A stretch of 45,677 nt of DNA, from NCBI GenBank assembly GCA_937877565.1, contig CALFJB010000048.1, forward strand, positions 1 through 45,677, read 5' to 3'. Shown piece by piece: positions 15,251 through 24,666 of this stretch (position 1 is its first letter; each line of letters starts with the position of its first letter). Origin of the DNA: an uncultured Selenomonadales bacterium (GTDB taxonomy: Bacteria; Bacillota; Negativicutes; Selenomonadales; Selenomonadaceae). The notes under the pieces were generated by a model. It worked only from the letters and a program-made list of their open reading frames with translations, was not told the DNA's origin and ran no database searches. Both the position numbers and the translations under genes were made by a program.

Positions 15251-17821
15251 TTATTGAGTATCAGATTGATTTGGAAAACGTTGAATGATAATCCTTTCAT
15301 CAAAAATTAATTTCTTTTCCGTACGAAAATTATTTTTAAAAGCAATTTCCTTCAATTCACGGTAAAAAGTTTTTAAATCTGCGCCGGAAGGTCTTTGAGA
15401 GTTAATTTCTTGCTCAATAGCCGCATGTAAATCTTGACGTACGACTTGCCGCCATTCGGTAGTTTTAAAATTGTCTTTTAAATAATTGTTGCGTTTTTCG
15501 GTAACAAGGTTATGATAAGCCGTTTCAAGAAAATTCGCCGTTCGCAATTCAACAATATTTTCCTTGTCGATAAAACCTTGCAAAATTTTTACGCCGTCAG
15601 ATTCTGTAGGATTGTCCATAAAAATGTGCGCGTCAATCCTGCCCTTGCGTTTAATCGCCTCGTCTATCGTATCAATAAAATTTGTTGCCGCTATGAATAA
15701 AATTTTTGAATCACGCCCTCGCAGGTGTTTTTCATCAGAAATATAATCTAAAATGGAGCCACGCACAACTTGATTTAAATTGTTTACTCCTGCAAGTGCA
15801 TCAAATTCATCAAAAAATAATACAATTCCTTTTTGTTCAGTCAATTTGGAAAATCTTTCAATTTCAGTAAAAATATCGTCAAGTCGCTTTATCTGATTTT
15901 CGGCGAACGAAGACGCAAAGTCTTTACTTAAAATCTTGAAAAAATAAAAACCTTTTTCACCCGCAATAGCTTCGGCAAGTTCACTTTTACCATTGCCGGG
16001 AGGTCCATACAACAAAACGCCTTTTTGCGGTTCAATTTTCATTTTGCGATATTCATTTTTGAGCTCTTCTGACGCCTCAATATATTCAGCTTGCCAACAA
16101 ATTTGACGTTTTTGATCTTCGTAGCCAATAATATTATTTAGGCGTTTATTATTGCGATTGGGCGGAATAATATTAGAGCCGGTGAAAATCCCGCGTGCAA
16201 CAGTTTCATCCAAGAAAAATTTCTCCATTTGAAAAAAAGATTCTTCAATAAGATTTAAAGTTTCTTGATTGTTGCCAATGGTAATGTTCAAACGTTTGGC
16301 ACTTTCTTTGAGGCGTTTAACAAAATTCATAATATCGCGCCCTGACATTTTTTCAGATTTTTTCAGCAAAAATTCTTCAAAAATTTTGCCTTTTAACTCG
16401 AATGTAAATTTTTTAGTTGAAAGATTATCTTCAAAAATTAATCTTCGCATTTCTTTTGAAGGCAAAGGAATTTCTTCAGGATTGCCAAGACGACTTTTAA
16501 TGGCGGCGTCTATTGATTCTGGGCGATTTGTGGCGGCTATGATAAAAATTTTTTGCAAGCCGGTTTTTGCGCCGTCAATTTCCTGCAAAAATTGATTAAC
16601 CATGTCCATTGAATAACTATCTCTGTCAGAGTCAAGCGTACGGCTCGGAAAAACGGTATCAGCCTCATCAATAAACATTATCGTAGGTTCATTGGCGCGG
16701 GCTTTATCGAAAAGGCGTTTAATTTTCGCGCTACTTTGTCCAATGTATTCGCCTTTGAGTTCGGCAAGCGTAGGAGCTAAAAAATAACATTGTTTTTCAC
16801 TTGCAAGCGATTTGGCTATTAAAGTTTTACCTGTACCGGGAGGTCCAGAAAAAATCATACCGTGCCGCGCTTTATTTTCTTCATCAGAATTAAGAAAGGC
16901 GTTGACTGCCTCCATAATTTTATTTTTCTTGTCCTGTTCAAGGCGTACTTTATCCCACGGGACTTTTTCTTCTATGCCGTGTTCAATGCTTGCGTTAAAG
17001 TCTTCTCTATCAAGACGTTCAGAATTTGTAGCTAAAATTTTGCGTAAGATTCTCATACAAGCACGCAAAGTTTTTTCTCCAACGCTCATACCGTGCGATA
17101 TTTCATCAAGCTCAACCATATTTAAATCATATGTATCAGCGGTATTTTTCAGCAAGTAACGAAGATACGCCGAACGAATTTCTTCATATGCAGGGCAACC
17201 AATAAAAATATCTTTCTGATTGAAATTGTATTTCTTCAGCAATTCCATATCTTTTAACGTAACGACAATCATAACGTTATTAAGATTTTCCCATTGCATA
17301 ATTTTAAAAATAAGCGTTGTATCAGGTTGAGAATCATAAAGATTTGTTATTCTGTCAAAATTTTCAAAGAAGATGAAAAATCTTTGTGCGCCTTTTTTTA
17401 ATTGTTCCTCAAGGCGATTTATTGAGCTGTGTCCGCCCGCCGCCGCTTGTGCTGCGGTATTTTCAGCTTGCGTGGTATTTTCTGAAGAATTTTCTTGAGT
17501 GCGATTTTTTGGCTTTAGACTGCCTGAACGTTTGGGCGGTTCGATTATGTCATTAAATGGAACTTCCTTAATATTTTCGCCGTCGCGCAGGTAACAAGTA
17601 GGATCATTCGACGCGCTGTAAATATGTACAAAACAATTAAAATTATTTCCTTCGACAACGTAATAATCGCGCAGAGTATCAGCCAAATTTTTTATACCGT
17701 CGTGAAAATTATAGAAAAAATTATCGTTAATACCGTCGCCCGTCAAAAAATGCAGTACTTGTCCATTGGTTATAGCCTTGTCAATTTCTTTAATGACGCG
17801 GTGTTTTTGCGAATTGATCAT
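15251..17821 (-). CDS. Tandem AAA+ ATPase (Cdc48/FtsH-like) ending the ZorAB-Hsp70 operon
   Basis: This is an 856-residue protein. D1 has Walker A GPPGTGKT (326-333), pore loop GEYIGQS (357-363), Walker B IMFIDEAD (381-388) and sensor AATN (429-432). D2 has GPPGNGKS (606-613), IVLFFDEFD (666-674), AATN and KGRID. The arrangement is that of p97/Cdc48-type unfoldases. The N-terminal 300 residues include a Walker-B-like FFIFFENFD (148-155) without a P-loop, perhaps a degenerate third ATPase domain, and a low-complexity Asn/Ala/Gln linker (about 105-135). D1 lacks the GRFD element after the sensor. There are no membrane segments. The ATG overlaps the upstream stop (ATGA). It is likely a remodelling motor acting on a partner in this operon; the substrate is unknown. 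Confidence 0.9.
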   Translation of the reverse strand: MINSQKHRVIKEIDKAITNGQVLHFLTGDGINDNFFYNFHDGIKNLADTLRDYYVVEGNNFNCFVHIYSASNDPTCYLRDGENIKEVPFNDIIEPPKRSGSLKPKNRTQENSSENTTQAENTAAQAAAGGHSSINRLEEQLKKGAQRFFIFFENFDRITNLYDSQPDTTLIFKIMQWENLNNVMIVVTLKDMELLKKYNFNQKDIFIGCPAYEEIRSAYLRYLLKNTADTYDLNMVELDEISHGMSVGEKTLRACMRILRKILATNSERLDREDFNASIEHGIEEKVPWDKVRLEQDKKNKIMEAVNAFLNSDEENKARHGMIFSGPPGTGKTLIAKSLASEKQCYFLAPTLAELKGEYIGQSSAKIKRLFDKARANEPTIMFIDEADTVFPSRTLDSDRDSYSMDMVNQFLQEIDGAKTGLQKIFIIAATNRPESIDAAIKSRLGNPEEIPLPSKEMRRLIFEDNLSTKKFTFELKGKIFEEFLLKKSEKMSGRDIMNFVKRLKESAKRLNITIGNNQETLNLIEESFFQMEKFFLDETVARGIFTGSNIIPPNRNNKRLNNIIGYEDQKRQICWQAEYIEASEELKNEYRKMKIEPQKGVLLYGPPGNGKSELAEAIAGEKGFYFFKILSKDFASSFAENQIKRLDDIFTEIERFSKLTEQKGIVLFFDEFDALAGVNNLNQVVRGSILDYISDEKHLRGRDSKILFIAATNFIDTIDEAIKRKGRIDAHIFMDNPTESDGVKILQGFIDKENIVELRTANFLETAYHNLVTEKRNNYLKDNFKTTEWRQVVRQDLHAAIEQEINSQRPSGADLKTFYRELKEIAFKNNFRTEKKLIFDERIIIQRFPNQSDTQ

Positions 17822-18585
17822 TGTTTGTCCTCCGCGTCATTTGGAAACCTTTGAAATAATTCTCTAATAATTTGAATTTCTTCATCACGATTGGAATGTT
17901 TTTCTAAATCTTGCAATTCGGCTTTAACATCACGAATACTTTTTTCACGCTGATTAATCCTGGATTTATGTTCCGCCTTTATTGCCTCAAGCTGATTTTT
18001 TTCATTATTTAAGTCTTCGATTTGTTTCTTTAATTTTTGTTCGTCAGTGTCAATTCGCAACTGCTCAACTTCAGCTTGTACTCTGTCACGTTCGGCGGCA
18101 ACGTCCCTTAACTTTGCCAAATTACGTTCAAGTTCAGATTTATCTTTATTCAACCGCGCCAAGTCATTTTTATAATTTTGTACTTCCTTTGTAAGGCGAA
18201 CAACTCTGTTTTCAACATCAGAAAAAGTTTTTACAATTTCGTCGCGCATAATTTTGGCAACGTCGAAACCGTCCAAAAATTCAGCGTCGCGGTAAAGCTC
18301 CACGCCGTCTTCATATTTTGGATTGCGTAAGGATGACATAATTTTTTTAATAAGCGCACTTGACAAAGGATACAATTTCGCCAAATTTGTAATAATTTGT
18401 TCTGCGTCTGCACGTGAAGTTTTGGAAGGTGTAAGAATTTCTACCACAATTTCATGAGTGCGCTCTTCGTCAAAATACCAAAGAATTTCTTGCAGTGCGT
18501 TAATATCGTCCAGTAAATTTGACGGGTTAAAATCTGACGCTTTTAAACGCGCCAAAAAACCTTCTTTGCTGGGTTCAAAGTCCAT
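17818..18585 (-). CDS. Coiled-coil protein of unknown function
   Basis: A 255-residue protein. Residues 1-115 are a globular, mostly helical region (NPSNLLDDINALQEILWYF, then a DAEQIITNLAKLYPLSS helix that looks like a HEAT/PBS-type pair). Residues 120-240 are a charged coiled coil rich in Lys, Glu, Leu and Asn. No enzymatic motif or membrane segment was seen. The start ATG follows GGAG. The gene overlaps the downstream AAA+ gene by four bases and begins 12 bases after the upstream gene, so co-translation and physical partnership with the ATPase are likely. I do not recognise the family. Confidence 0.85.
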   Translation of the reverse strand: MDFEPSKEGFLARLKASDFNPSNLLDDINALQEILWYFDEERTHEIVVEILTPSKTSRADAEQIITNLAKLYPLSSALIKKIMSSLRNPKYEDGVELYRDAEFLDGFDVAKIMRDEIVKTFSDVENRVVRLTKEVQNYKNDLARLNKDKSELERNLAKLRDVAAERDRVQAEVEQLRIDTDEQKLKKQIEDLNNEKNQLEAIKAEHKSRINQREKSIRDVKAELQDLEKHSNRDEEIQIIRELFQRFPNDAEDKQ

Positions 18586-18597
18586 TGTTTCTTCTCC

Positions 18598-20067
18598 TTA
18601 ACCTCTACTTTGTTGAACATTGGCTGAAGTTGTTTTATCAGCTGAAGTTTTGCCCAGTACATTATAACCGCTTGCCGTCTTAACGCCGCTTAAAGGTATA
18701 CCAATTTCATTAAGCCCCCGCGCAATATCTTTCCAAGCATCGCTACATTTGCCGCTACCTTCCTGATGATCAATATCAATTTTAACTTTGCCGTCGTCTC
18801 CAATGTCAATATGTGTAAAATCAATAGTTTCATCGCCTGCGCGACAAGTAATTTTAAAACCGTCATTTGGATTATCGTTAATAATTTCTAAATCTGTATC
18901 GTAACGTAAATCTGACATTACATCTTGAATCGCTCCGGCAAGTTCGGTTTTCTTCAGCATGGATTCTTGAAGTTGCAAGGCGTCTTTACGAACATTTTCA
19001 ACAAATTCAATAGCCGTTTGCATAACTTTCATTGAATCAAGAAAATTTTCCTGACGAATTAAATTTGACGCCTTGTCGCGCAGTTGAGAATATTTTGACG
19101 CAACGTCTTTACCGGCGTAAGTTTTCATATAATCGAACATACTAATTTTTTTGCCGTTTACGCCGTCGTTGTAATATTCCACCGGCTCAATCATTTGAGC
19201 TGAGGCAACGTGTTCCATATTTGCAAAAAATTCTTCGGCGTCTTTCTTTTGTTTTTGCCAAAGTGCAACACGTTCAGTTAAATTCTTTTGAAAGTTTGTA
19301 ATTTGTTCGTAGGAATTTTTAAAATTCGCCAAAACGTCGTCGTCACTGCGCGAAATTGCGGCGTTGATATTTTTCTTGAGTGAATCAAAATCTGCGGGAA
19401 AAAATTTCTGCGCGTCATTTGCATTTATTGAAGATAAAGCGTGGCGCAATTCTTCGCGGTATGAATCAGCCTCCTTGCGTTTATTGGCAACTTCATTCAT
19501 ATCTGAAATTTGCGCGGTAAGATTTTTAATTTGACGCTCTGATAATTGCAACGAAGAAAGTTTTTGATTTTCAGCCGTCAACAAATTTTTCATTCTGCGT
19601 TCAAGATTAGCTCTTTTATCACGTAAATTTGAATACGTCGAAACTAAATTTTGCGCCCGCCTGTATTCGTCGTCACAATACCAACCTCTGTATTTTTCTT
19701 TAATCGCTTGCCTGATAGATTCGCCTTCAGCGTCCGCCGCGTCAAGTTCGTTGTCAAGTCGATTCAATTCTGAAATTATTACTTTACTTTCATCTGACAA
19801 AGAAATTTTTTCGGCGGAATTTTTAAGGCGGTTAAATTCACTAATATAAGAATCAGCCTCTGCGCCAAACATTTCTTTTGCAGTAGCGTCAAGGTTAATT
19901 GATTGTGCGGAAATTTCACTTTTTATAGTGCGCTCGTCGTCAAGACAAGCCAAATAATTTCTGCGGTAATTTTCAATTTCACGGCTGTAAATTCCGTCAG
20001 TCATTTTGCGTACACTTTCACCTTGCCGCAAAACTGCCGCAACTTCCGCGCTTTTTCTGCCACTCAT
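18598..20067 (-). CDS. Large coiled-coil protein of unknown function
   Basis: A 489-residue protein, predominantly alpha-helical with long heptad-like stretches (about 20-300). The C-terminal globular section (about 395-470) is predicted beta-rich: DLEIINDNPNDGFKITC, DFTHIDIGDDGKVKIDID, SDAWKDIARGLNEIGIP. The tail is Ser/Thr/Gln-rich. There is no signal peptide, membrane segment or known catalytic motif. The start ATG overlaps the stop of the radical-SAM gene (ATGA), preceded by GGGGCG. It may act as a scaffold or adaptor between the Hsp70-like and AAA+ proteins, or as the substrate of the radical-SAM enzyme; both are inference. I do not recognise the family. Confidence 0.85.
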   Translation of the reverse strand: MSGRKSAEVAAVLRQGESVRKMTDGIYSREIENYRRNYLACLDDERTIKSEISAQSINLDATAKEMFGAEADSYISEFNRLKNSAEKISLSDESKVIISELNRLDNELDAADAEGESIRQAIKEKYRGWYCDDEYRRAQNLVSTYSNLRDKRANLERRMKNLLTAENQKLSSLQLSERQIKNLTAQISDMNEVANKRKEADSYREELRHALSSINANDAQKFFPADFDSLKKNINAAISRSDDDVLANFKNSYEQITNFQKNLTERVALWQKQKKDAEEFFANMEHVASAQMIEPVEYYNDGVNGKKISMFDYMKTYAGKDVASKYSQLRDKASNLIRQENFLDSMKVMQTAIEFVENVRKDALQLQESMLKKTELAGAIQDVMSDLRYDTDLEIINDNPNDGFKITCRAGDETIDFTHIDIGDDGKVKIDIDHQEGSGKCSDAWKDIARGLNEIGIPLSGVKTASGYNVLGKTSADKTTSANVQQSRG

Positions 20068-20693
20068 TTTAACGCCCCCAATTTATTAAAAAAATCTTTA
20101 TTAAAATTTTTCGCCGGTATTCCAATCATAAAAAGTTCACCGTCATTTCTACAGACAAATTCAATATTTCGATTCTTAGTCTGTAAAATTTTTTCCTTGA
20201 AAGGCAAATATTTTTTTGAAAGAAAATGTATTCTTTGATTATCTGAACCGCGATAAATACTGTTTGTGTTTAAATCTTCTTTATATTCGCCGTCAATCAA
20301 AACATCAATATTAGTCAACAAAAAATTAATTGCCGCGTCATTTTGTGATTTTAATTCCTCAATCGTATAGCCGGAATAAATCATTATGTCAAGCATGGAA
20401 TTTTTCCGCAAATTATCAACAAGTTTTGCTAACGCCGCCGCCTGTAAAAACGGTTCGCCGCCGCTGATTGTTACGCCGGTTAAATTTTGAACGACTTGAA
20501 TTTCTTTAAAAATTTCTTCAACTGAAAACCATTCGCCGCCCGTATTTAAAGATTGTCCTTCAGGAAAAACGCAGCCGAGACAACGCTTTTTGCAACCTTG
20601 CAACCACAAGGCGTAGCGTTGTCCCGGTCCCAAAACTTTAGTACAGGGTTCTTTGTGACTTACATATAATTTATCTGTTTCCAGCATCAACAT
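20064..20693 (-). CDS. Radical SAM activating-enzyme-like protein (NrdG family)
   Basis: A 209-residue protein with the short activase architecture. GPGQRYALWLQGCKKRCLGC carries the C-x3-C-x2-C [4Fe-4S] site, followed by VTISGGEPFLQ (SAM-binding GGE motif) and DVLIDGEYKEDL, as in NrdG-type glycyl-radical activases. AAGG lies two bases before the first ATG and eight before a second ATG at 20687, so either start is possible; the second fits the spacing better. It overlaps the upstream gene by up to 23 bases. No glycyl-radical enzyme (NrdD, PflB) is encoded in the window, so the partner must be elsewhere or be one of the unknown proteins of this operon. It is probably cytoplasmic and oxygen-sensitive. 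Confidence 0.9.
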   Translation of the reverse strand: MLMLETDKLYVSHKEPCTKVLGPGQRYALWLQGCKKRCLGCVFPEGQSLNTGGEWFSVEEIFKEIQVVQNLTGVTISGGEPFLQAAALAKLVDNLRKNSMLDIMIYSGYTIEELKSQNDAAINFLLTNIDVLIDGEYKEDLNTNSIYRGSDNQRIHFLSKKYLPFKEKILQTKNRNIEFVCRNDGELFMIGIPAKNFNKDFFNKLGALK

Positions 20694-21894
20694 AACCTTT
20701 TTGAAGAATTTGATTATCTTTGTTAAATACTATTGGAACATAAATCCCCGTTGTATAAGAAAAACTTTTATTGCGCATATCCGTAAGACAGATAGAAAAA
20801 TTAGCATCAAAATTTGTTTTCTGAAAGTTTGAAGTTACAGATTGTCCTCCGGGTAAAATAAAAATATCGTGTTCAATATTCCAAATTTGGCGATACGCTT
20901 TATTAAGCGCGTCATAAACTTGCACTTCTTCAGCCGTCATAGGTTCTTTTGTGTTTTTCTTAATGTCAACGGCACATTCGCCAATTTTAACAATAAATTC
21001 TTGCGTTTTGCCCAATACTTGTGCATAAGTCATCAAGCCGGAGTCAGTCATATCATTCAATTTGTATTCTTCAACAATTTTGCTGAAGGTTGAACATTTT
21101 GTAATTGCGTCACGAACAATAGCATAAATATCAGTTGAACTTGTCCACGCCTTTAATTTTTCGCCGGTCTTATTTGCAGATTCACGTGCCTCGTTAAGTT
21201 CAGCTTGCGTAGTTGTTAAATCATTTTTCAAACTGTCTACTTGAATGCGGGCTTGATTGAGTTCTTCGTTGGCTTTATCCAATTCAGAATTTTTATTTGA
21301 AATTGTATTTTGAGCGTTGGCAAGTTCAGTTTGCGTAGTTGTTAAATCATTTTTCAAATTAGTTAATTGAGTGTGGGCTTGATTGAGTTCTTTGTTGGCT
21401 TTATCCAATTCAGAATTTTTATTTGAAATTGTAGTTTTGGCGTCTGCAAGTTCATTTTCAAGGCGTTTAACGTTTTGTTCGTTACTGCTTAAAAGTTTGC
21501 CTACGCCGTTTTTTAAAGAATCTAAAATACCGCTTGGGCGTTCAATGTCAGAAATTTTGTTTTTAATATTTGAAAGATCGCCGTTAAAACCGTTTAAAGC
21601 TATTTGAATCTGATTTACGGTACGTTCTAAGCCATCCAATTTTCCTTTCTGTGTTTCAATAAGGTTTTTAAAACTGCCGTAATTGTCTTTAAGCTGATTT
21701 ACGGAGATTTGTAAATTTTGTACGCCAACATTTCTAAGATCATCAATGTTATTATGAACACTTTGAATTGAGCCGTTGTCATTTTTAAAACGTTCCTCAA
21801 AAAATTTGTTAAGCTCTTCGCGCAGAATTTTTCTTACAGTTTCTTCAACGACTTCTGCAATTAACTCTCTTAAAGATTTTTCAAAATCACTCAT
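20671..21894 (-). CDS. Coiled-coil protein with a recent 42-residue tandem repeat
   Basis: The start chosen is ATG 21894, six bases after AGAAGGTG; the GTG nine bases upstream lies in that Shine-Dalgarno site. This gives 407 residues. It begins with a helical region containing VEETVRKILREELNKFFEE, followed by a long coiled coil. Within this, two consecutive 42-residue units (both containing ISNKNSELDKAN and LKNDLTTTQ) are nearly identical. The C-terminal 150 residues are globular (YDALNKAYRQIWNIEHDIF, IYVPIVFNKDNQILQKGY). No catalytic motif was seen. It lies three bases-scale downstream of the Hsp70-like gene and overlaps the radical-SAM gene. A GrpE-like exchange factor or co-chaperone role is conceivable from position only. 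Confidence 0.86.
   Translation of the reverse strand: MSDFEKSLRELIAEVVEETVRKILREELNKFFEERFKNDNGSIQSVHNNIDDLRNVGVQNLQISVNQLKDNYGSFKNLIETQKGKLDGLERTVNQIQIALNGFNGDLSNIKNKISDIERPSGILDSLKNGVGKLLSSNEQNVKRLENELADAKTTISNKNSELDKANKELNQAHTQLTNLKNDLTTTQTELANAQNTISNKNSELDKANEELNQARIQVDSLKNDLTTTQAELNEARESANKTGEKLKAWTSSTDIYAIVRDAITKCSTFSKIVEEYKLNDMTDSGLMTYAQVLGKTQEFIVKIGECAVDIKKNTKEPMTAEEVQVYDALNKAYRQIWNIEHDIFILPGGQSVTSNFQKTNFDANFSICLTDMRNKSFSYTTGIYVPIVFNKDNQILQKGYVDAGNR
21199..21450 (-). repeat. Two 126-bp direct repeats in the coiled-coil gene
   Basis: Copies 21199-21324 and 21325-21450 are exactly contiguous, in frame (42 codons each) and highly similar at DNA level, including long identical stretches. 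This indicates a recent tandem duplication that lengthened the coiled coil. Confidence 0.9.
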
Positions 21895-21906
21895 AAAATT
21901 CACCTT

Positions 21907-24666
21907 CTAGCCTTGTATAATGGCAAGTGCTTGCAATTCAATGATGCAATTTTCATCAACTTCATCATCAGCCGAAAAATTAGAATCCTTATTGCCGAGA
22001 CGATATTCAATGCAGTTATGATGATCTGGGGCAATTCTTATCCAAAGTTTTCTATTCTTTGTATCTTCAATTTCCGCAGTTTCATTAATTTTAATAAGAT
22101 TTGCAGCTTGCGGGCTGTCAGTGTAGCAAAGTGAAATATTGCCGAGTTTGCCAACAAAATTTGCCGGTTTCCATTCATTGCCGGTTTCATTTTTGGAAAT
22201 AACTTTTACAAATTGTCTATCGCCTGTTGAAATGTAACCTACATGGAACGGGAACGGCGAAGCGTCTTCCTCAAAAGGACGATCTACAAAATAGTTAAAC
22301 AAATTGAGTTGTCCAAATGCAACGGCAGTTTTTCCCGTAATTTTAAATTTATCGTTGGCGTTTTCCAAATTTTGCCCTTCGCCAATAAATTCAATCTTAT
22401 TGTTTGGGAAAAATTCTTTAAGCGTTTCAGATACGAAATGTTGTTTTGTGGCATTTCCGCCGAGAAAAATTGAAACGTCATCAATGCTAAATTCTTCCAA
22501 TCCCGCATCTGCCATAGCTTGACGATTTTTATCTGTACAGAAAATATCTTTCATTTCAATTTGGAAATCTTCAAGAATCTTTCTAATTTTATTTTGCAGA
22601 AAATCTTCAACATCTTTTACCTTCAATTCCAAAGGTACAGTTTCATTATATTTATTTCGCAAGCTGATTTTAAAAACGCCGTTTGAAGAAACCATATCTG
22701 AACCAAGCACTTTATTTAAAACGTCTTCAACTGATTCTTCGCCGTCGTAGACAAAAATTTTGCGTGCAACTTTTTCTTTCATAGTGCTAAGGTTAGCCGC
22801 CGAAATTTCATCATGTGTTAAAAGTCCGTCAAAACCTTGAGGATAAATTTCGCCGAGCGGCAATTCAAATACAATTTCATTTTTTTCAATAGTTTCGCGG
22901 TTGTCAAGATAAATCTTGTAAGCTATTTGATGAATCAATTTTTCACCGCCGACCATATCGTTACCGCTTACGCCGAAAATCTGAATGGCTTGTTCGCTAC
23001 CTTCCATTTCCATTTCTTCATCAGTGGCTTGTCTGAACATACCGTAAGAAATGTCAAGTGTACCGCCGCCCAAATCGAATATCGCAAAAAGTTTAGGTTT
23101 TGAATCTTCATCGTTAATTTGAATTTGTTTGCCGACGATAGCTCCAATGCAAGCTACAGATTCTTCAAAAACCATATCAATTTTAACAAGCGGTTTTCCT
23201 CTTTTATCAGTTGCGGTTGCGATATAACGAGGCAGGGCGCGTAAAATTCCATATTTCAAAGATTCCAGAATACTTTCACGTTCACTTTGAGAGAATTTTA
23301 CAGTAAATGAAATTAAATAATTCGTGTAACAACTACCTTTGGCGGGATTGTTAATGGCGCGGCTCAAAAGATAGCCATAAAATGCAATGGGATTAAGATG
23401 CGTGCAATCTTCGTTTTTAATATCATCAGTAATCATAACAATGGGGTTGCCAACGTCATTGAGCGGGTGCAATTTAATTTCAAAATTATTTCGCAAAATT
23501 GTAGGAATCATTTTAATTTGCGTGAGAATTGAAACCATTTTGCGTTTTCCCTTAAGATCGCCATCGCCGCCGACAACTTCTTTTAAAACGTCGTCAACAG
23601 TATAGCCGGAGTCATAATCTGCCTGTAAATCCTCAATATCTTTGCTTTTTGTAACAAGAAACGGGCAATCTTTATTGTCATGTTGCCATTGGTTGTAAAA
23701 TTCGCTCCATGTATAAATCATTAAATTTGTAGGATTTTCAAACGGGTTGTCTTTATCATTTGCATCGCGTTTTTCAATACCGCTCAAAGTTATCAATTCG
23801 TTGTTAAGCTTGCCTTGAATGGCGGCGCAAGTTGAAGACGTTCCAAAGTCTATTGAAACCATACCGGCTGAAATTAAATGATTTTTACCGTTAGAATCAG
23901 GCTTAGTTTTATGCACGCAAACACGAATTGGAAAAGCAAAAACTTTTTTGTAGCGTTGCCACGAAAGATGAACTTCAAAACGCCCCAAAAATAACGGGTA
24001 GTCAGATTCTGCACGCTCAATAGCTTCGCCTAAAGCGTTTGTGTTAATGTAAGCAATGTACTTGCCGTTTTTGACGTTAAAGCGCACTTCCTTTTCAAAA
24101 ATTGGCTCAATCATATCGTTATCGCGTTTGTACCAATACAAGCTAACTTTTTTCTTTAAATCTGAAACGTTTTCGTCAACTGTAAGTCCTTGAATTTCAA
24201 TTTCAAATTTGCGCAAGCCATGCCACGCCCAAATTCCGCCGTTGGAGTTGCTAAGTTGAGTTGCTTCAATAGGCAATTCACCAAACATATCATGTTCGGT
24301 AATGTCACGGTATTTTATAGTTGGAAAAGATTTACCGACGGAAGGTTCAAAATAATTTGGTTGTAAGGCGTCTAAAATACGGTTGCTACGCTTCCATTCT
24401 TGTAAATCTCTATCTAAAGTGCCATCGTCGCCCAAAACGATATATTGAAGTTTTGAAAGTCCTTCGACGGATACGGGATTTTTTTCGTCACGGTGATAAA
24501 GATCCATTCTAACGTGCGAATGTGTAAATTTTTCCATGTCAAAAGGAAGTTCAACACTTTGCAAGCCGTCGCCTTCAAGATTTTCCTGCTGATATTGCAG
24601 TATCAATCCACTTTCAACGTCTTCAAATTCCAAATAAATTTTTTCCAACTTAAACTCATTTTCCAT
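21907..24666 (-). CDS. Hsp70-like ATPase with a large N-terminal extension
   Basis: A 919-residue protein. Residues 1-265 are a beta-rich domain unlike DnaK. From 268 the actin/Hsp70 ATPase fold starts: phosphate-1 VSIDFGTSSTCAA (270-282), phosphate-2 AIFDLGGGTLDISYG (528-542), a VSGNDMVGGE segment (566-575) and the adenosine loop FLGGNAT (734-740). The C-terminal 180 residues are another extension; the typical DnaK peptide-binding domain and EEVD tail are absent. The ATG overlaps the TerB-like gene by 11 bases with GGAGG upstream. It is presumably an ATP-driven conformational switch or chaperone; the client is unknown. It differs from housekeeping DnaK in length and domains and has no dnaJ or grpE next to it. 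Confidence 0.92.
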   Translation of the reverse strand: MENEFKLEKIYLEFEDVESGLILQYQQENLEGDGLQSVELPFDMEKFTHSHVRMDLYHRDEKNPVSVEGLSKLQYIVLGDDGTLDRDLQEWKRSNRILDALQPNYFEPSVGKSFPTIKYRDITEHDMFGELPIEATQLSNSNGGIWAWHGLRKFEIEIQGLTVDENVSDLKKKVSLYWYKRDNDMIEPIFEKEVRFNVKNGKYIAYINTNALGEAIERAESDYPLFLGRFEVHLSWQRYKKVFAFPIRVCVHKTKPDSNGKNHLISAGMVSIDFGTSSTCAAIQGKLNNELITLSGIEKRDANDKDNPFENPTNLMIYTWSEFYNQWQHDNKDCPFLVTKSKDIEDLQADYDSGYTVDDVLKEVVGGDGDLKGKRKMVSILTQIKMIPTILRNNFEIKLHPLNDVGNPIVMITDDIKNEDCTHLNPIAFYGYLLSRAINNPAKGSCYTNYLISFTVKFSQSERESILESLKYGILRALPRYIATATDKRGKPLVKIDMVFEESVACIGAIVGKQIQINDEDSKPKLFAIFDLGGGTLDISYGMFRQATDEEMEMEGSEQAIQIFGVSGNDMVGGEKLIHQIAYKIYLDNRETIEKNEIVFELPLGEIYPQGFDGLLTHDEISAANLSTMKEKVARKIFVYDGEESVEDVLNKVLGSDMVSSNGVFKISLRNKYNETVPLELKVKDVEDFLQNKIRKILEDFQIEMKDIFCTDKNRQAMADAGLEEFSIDDVSIFLGGNATKQHFVSETLKEFFPNNKIEFIGEGQNLENANDKFKITGKTAVAFGQLNLFNYFVDRPFEEDASPFPFHVGYISTGDRQFVKVISKNETGNEWKPANFVGKLGNISLCYTDSPQAANLIKINETAEIEDTKNRKLWIRIAPDHHNCIEYRLGNKDSNFSADDEVDENCIIELQALAIIQG

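Noticed and set aside
21199..21450. CRISPR-like repeat
   Set aside because: Two contiguous in-frame coding repeats without spacers; no CRISPR array or cas gene was seen in the window.
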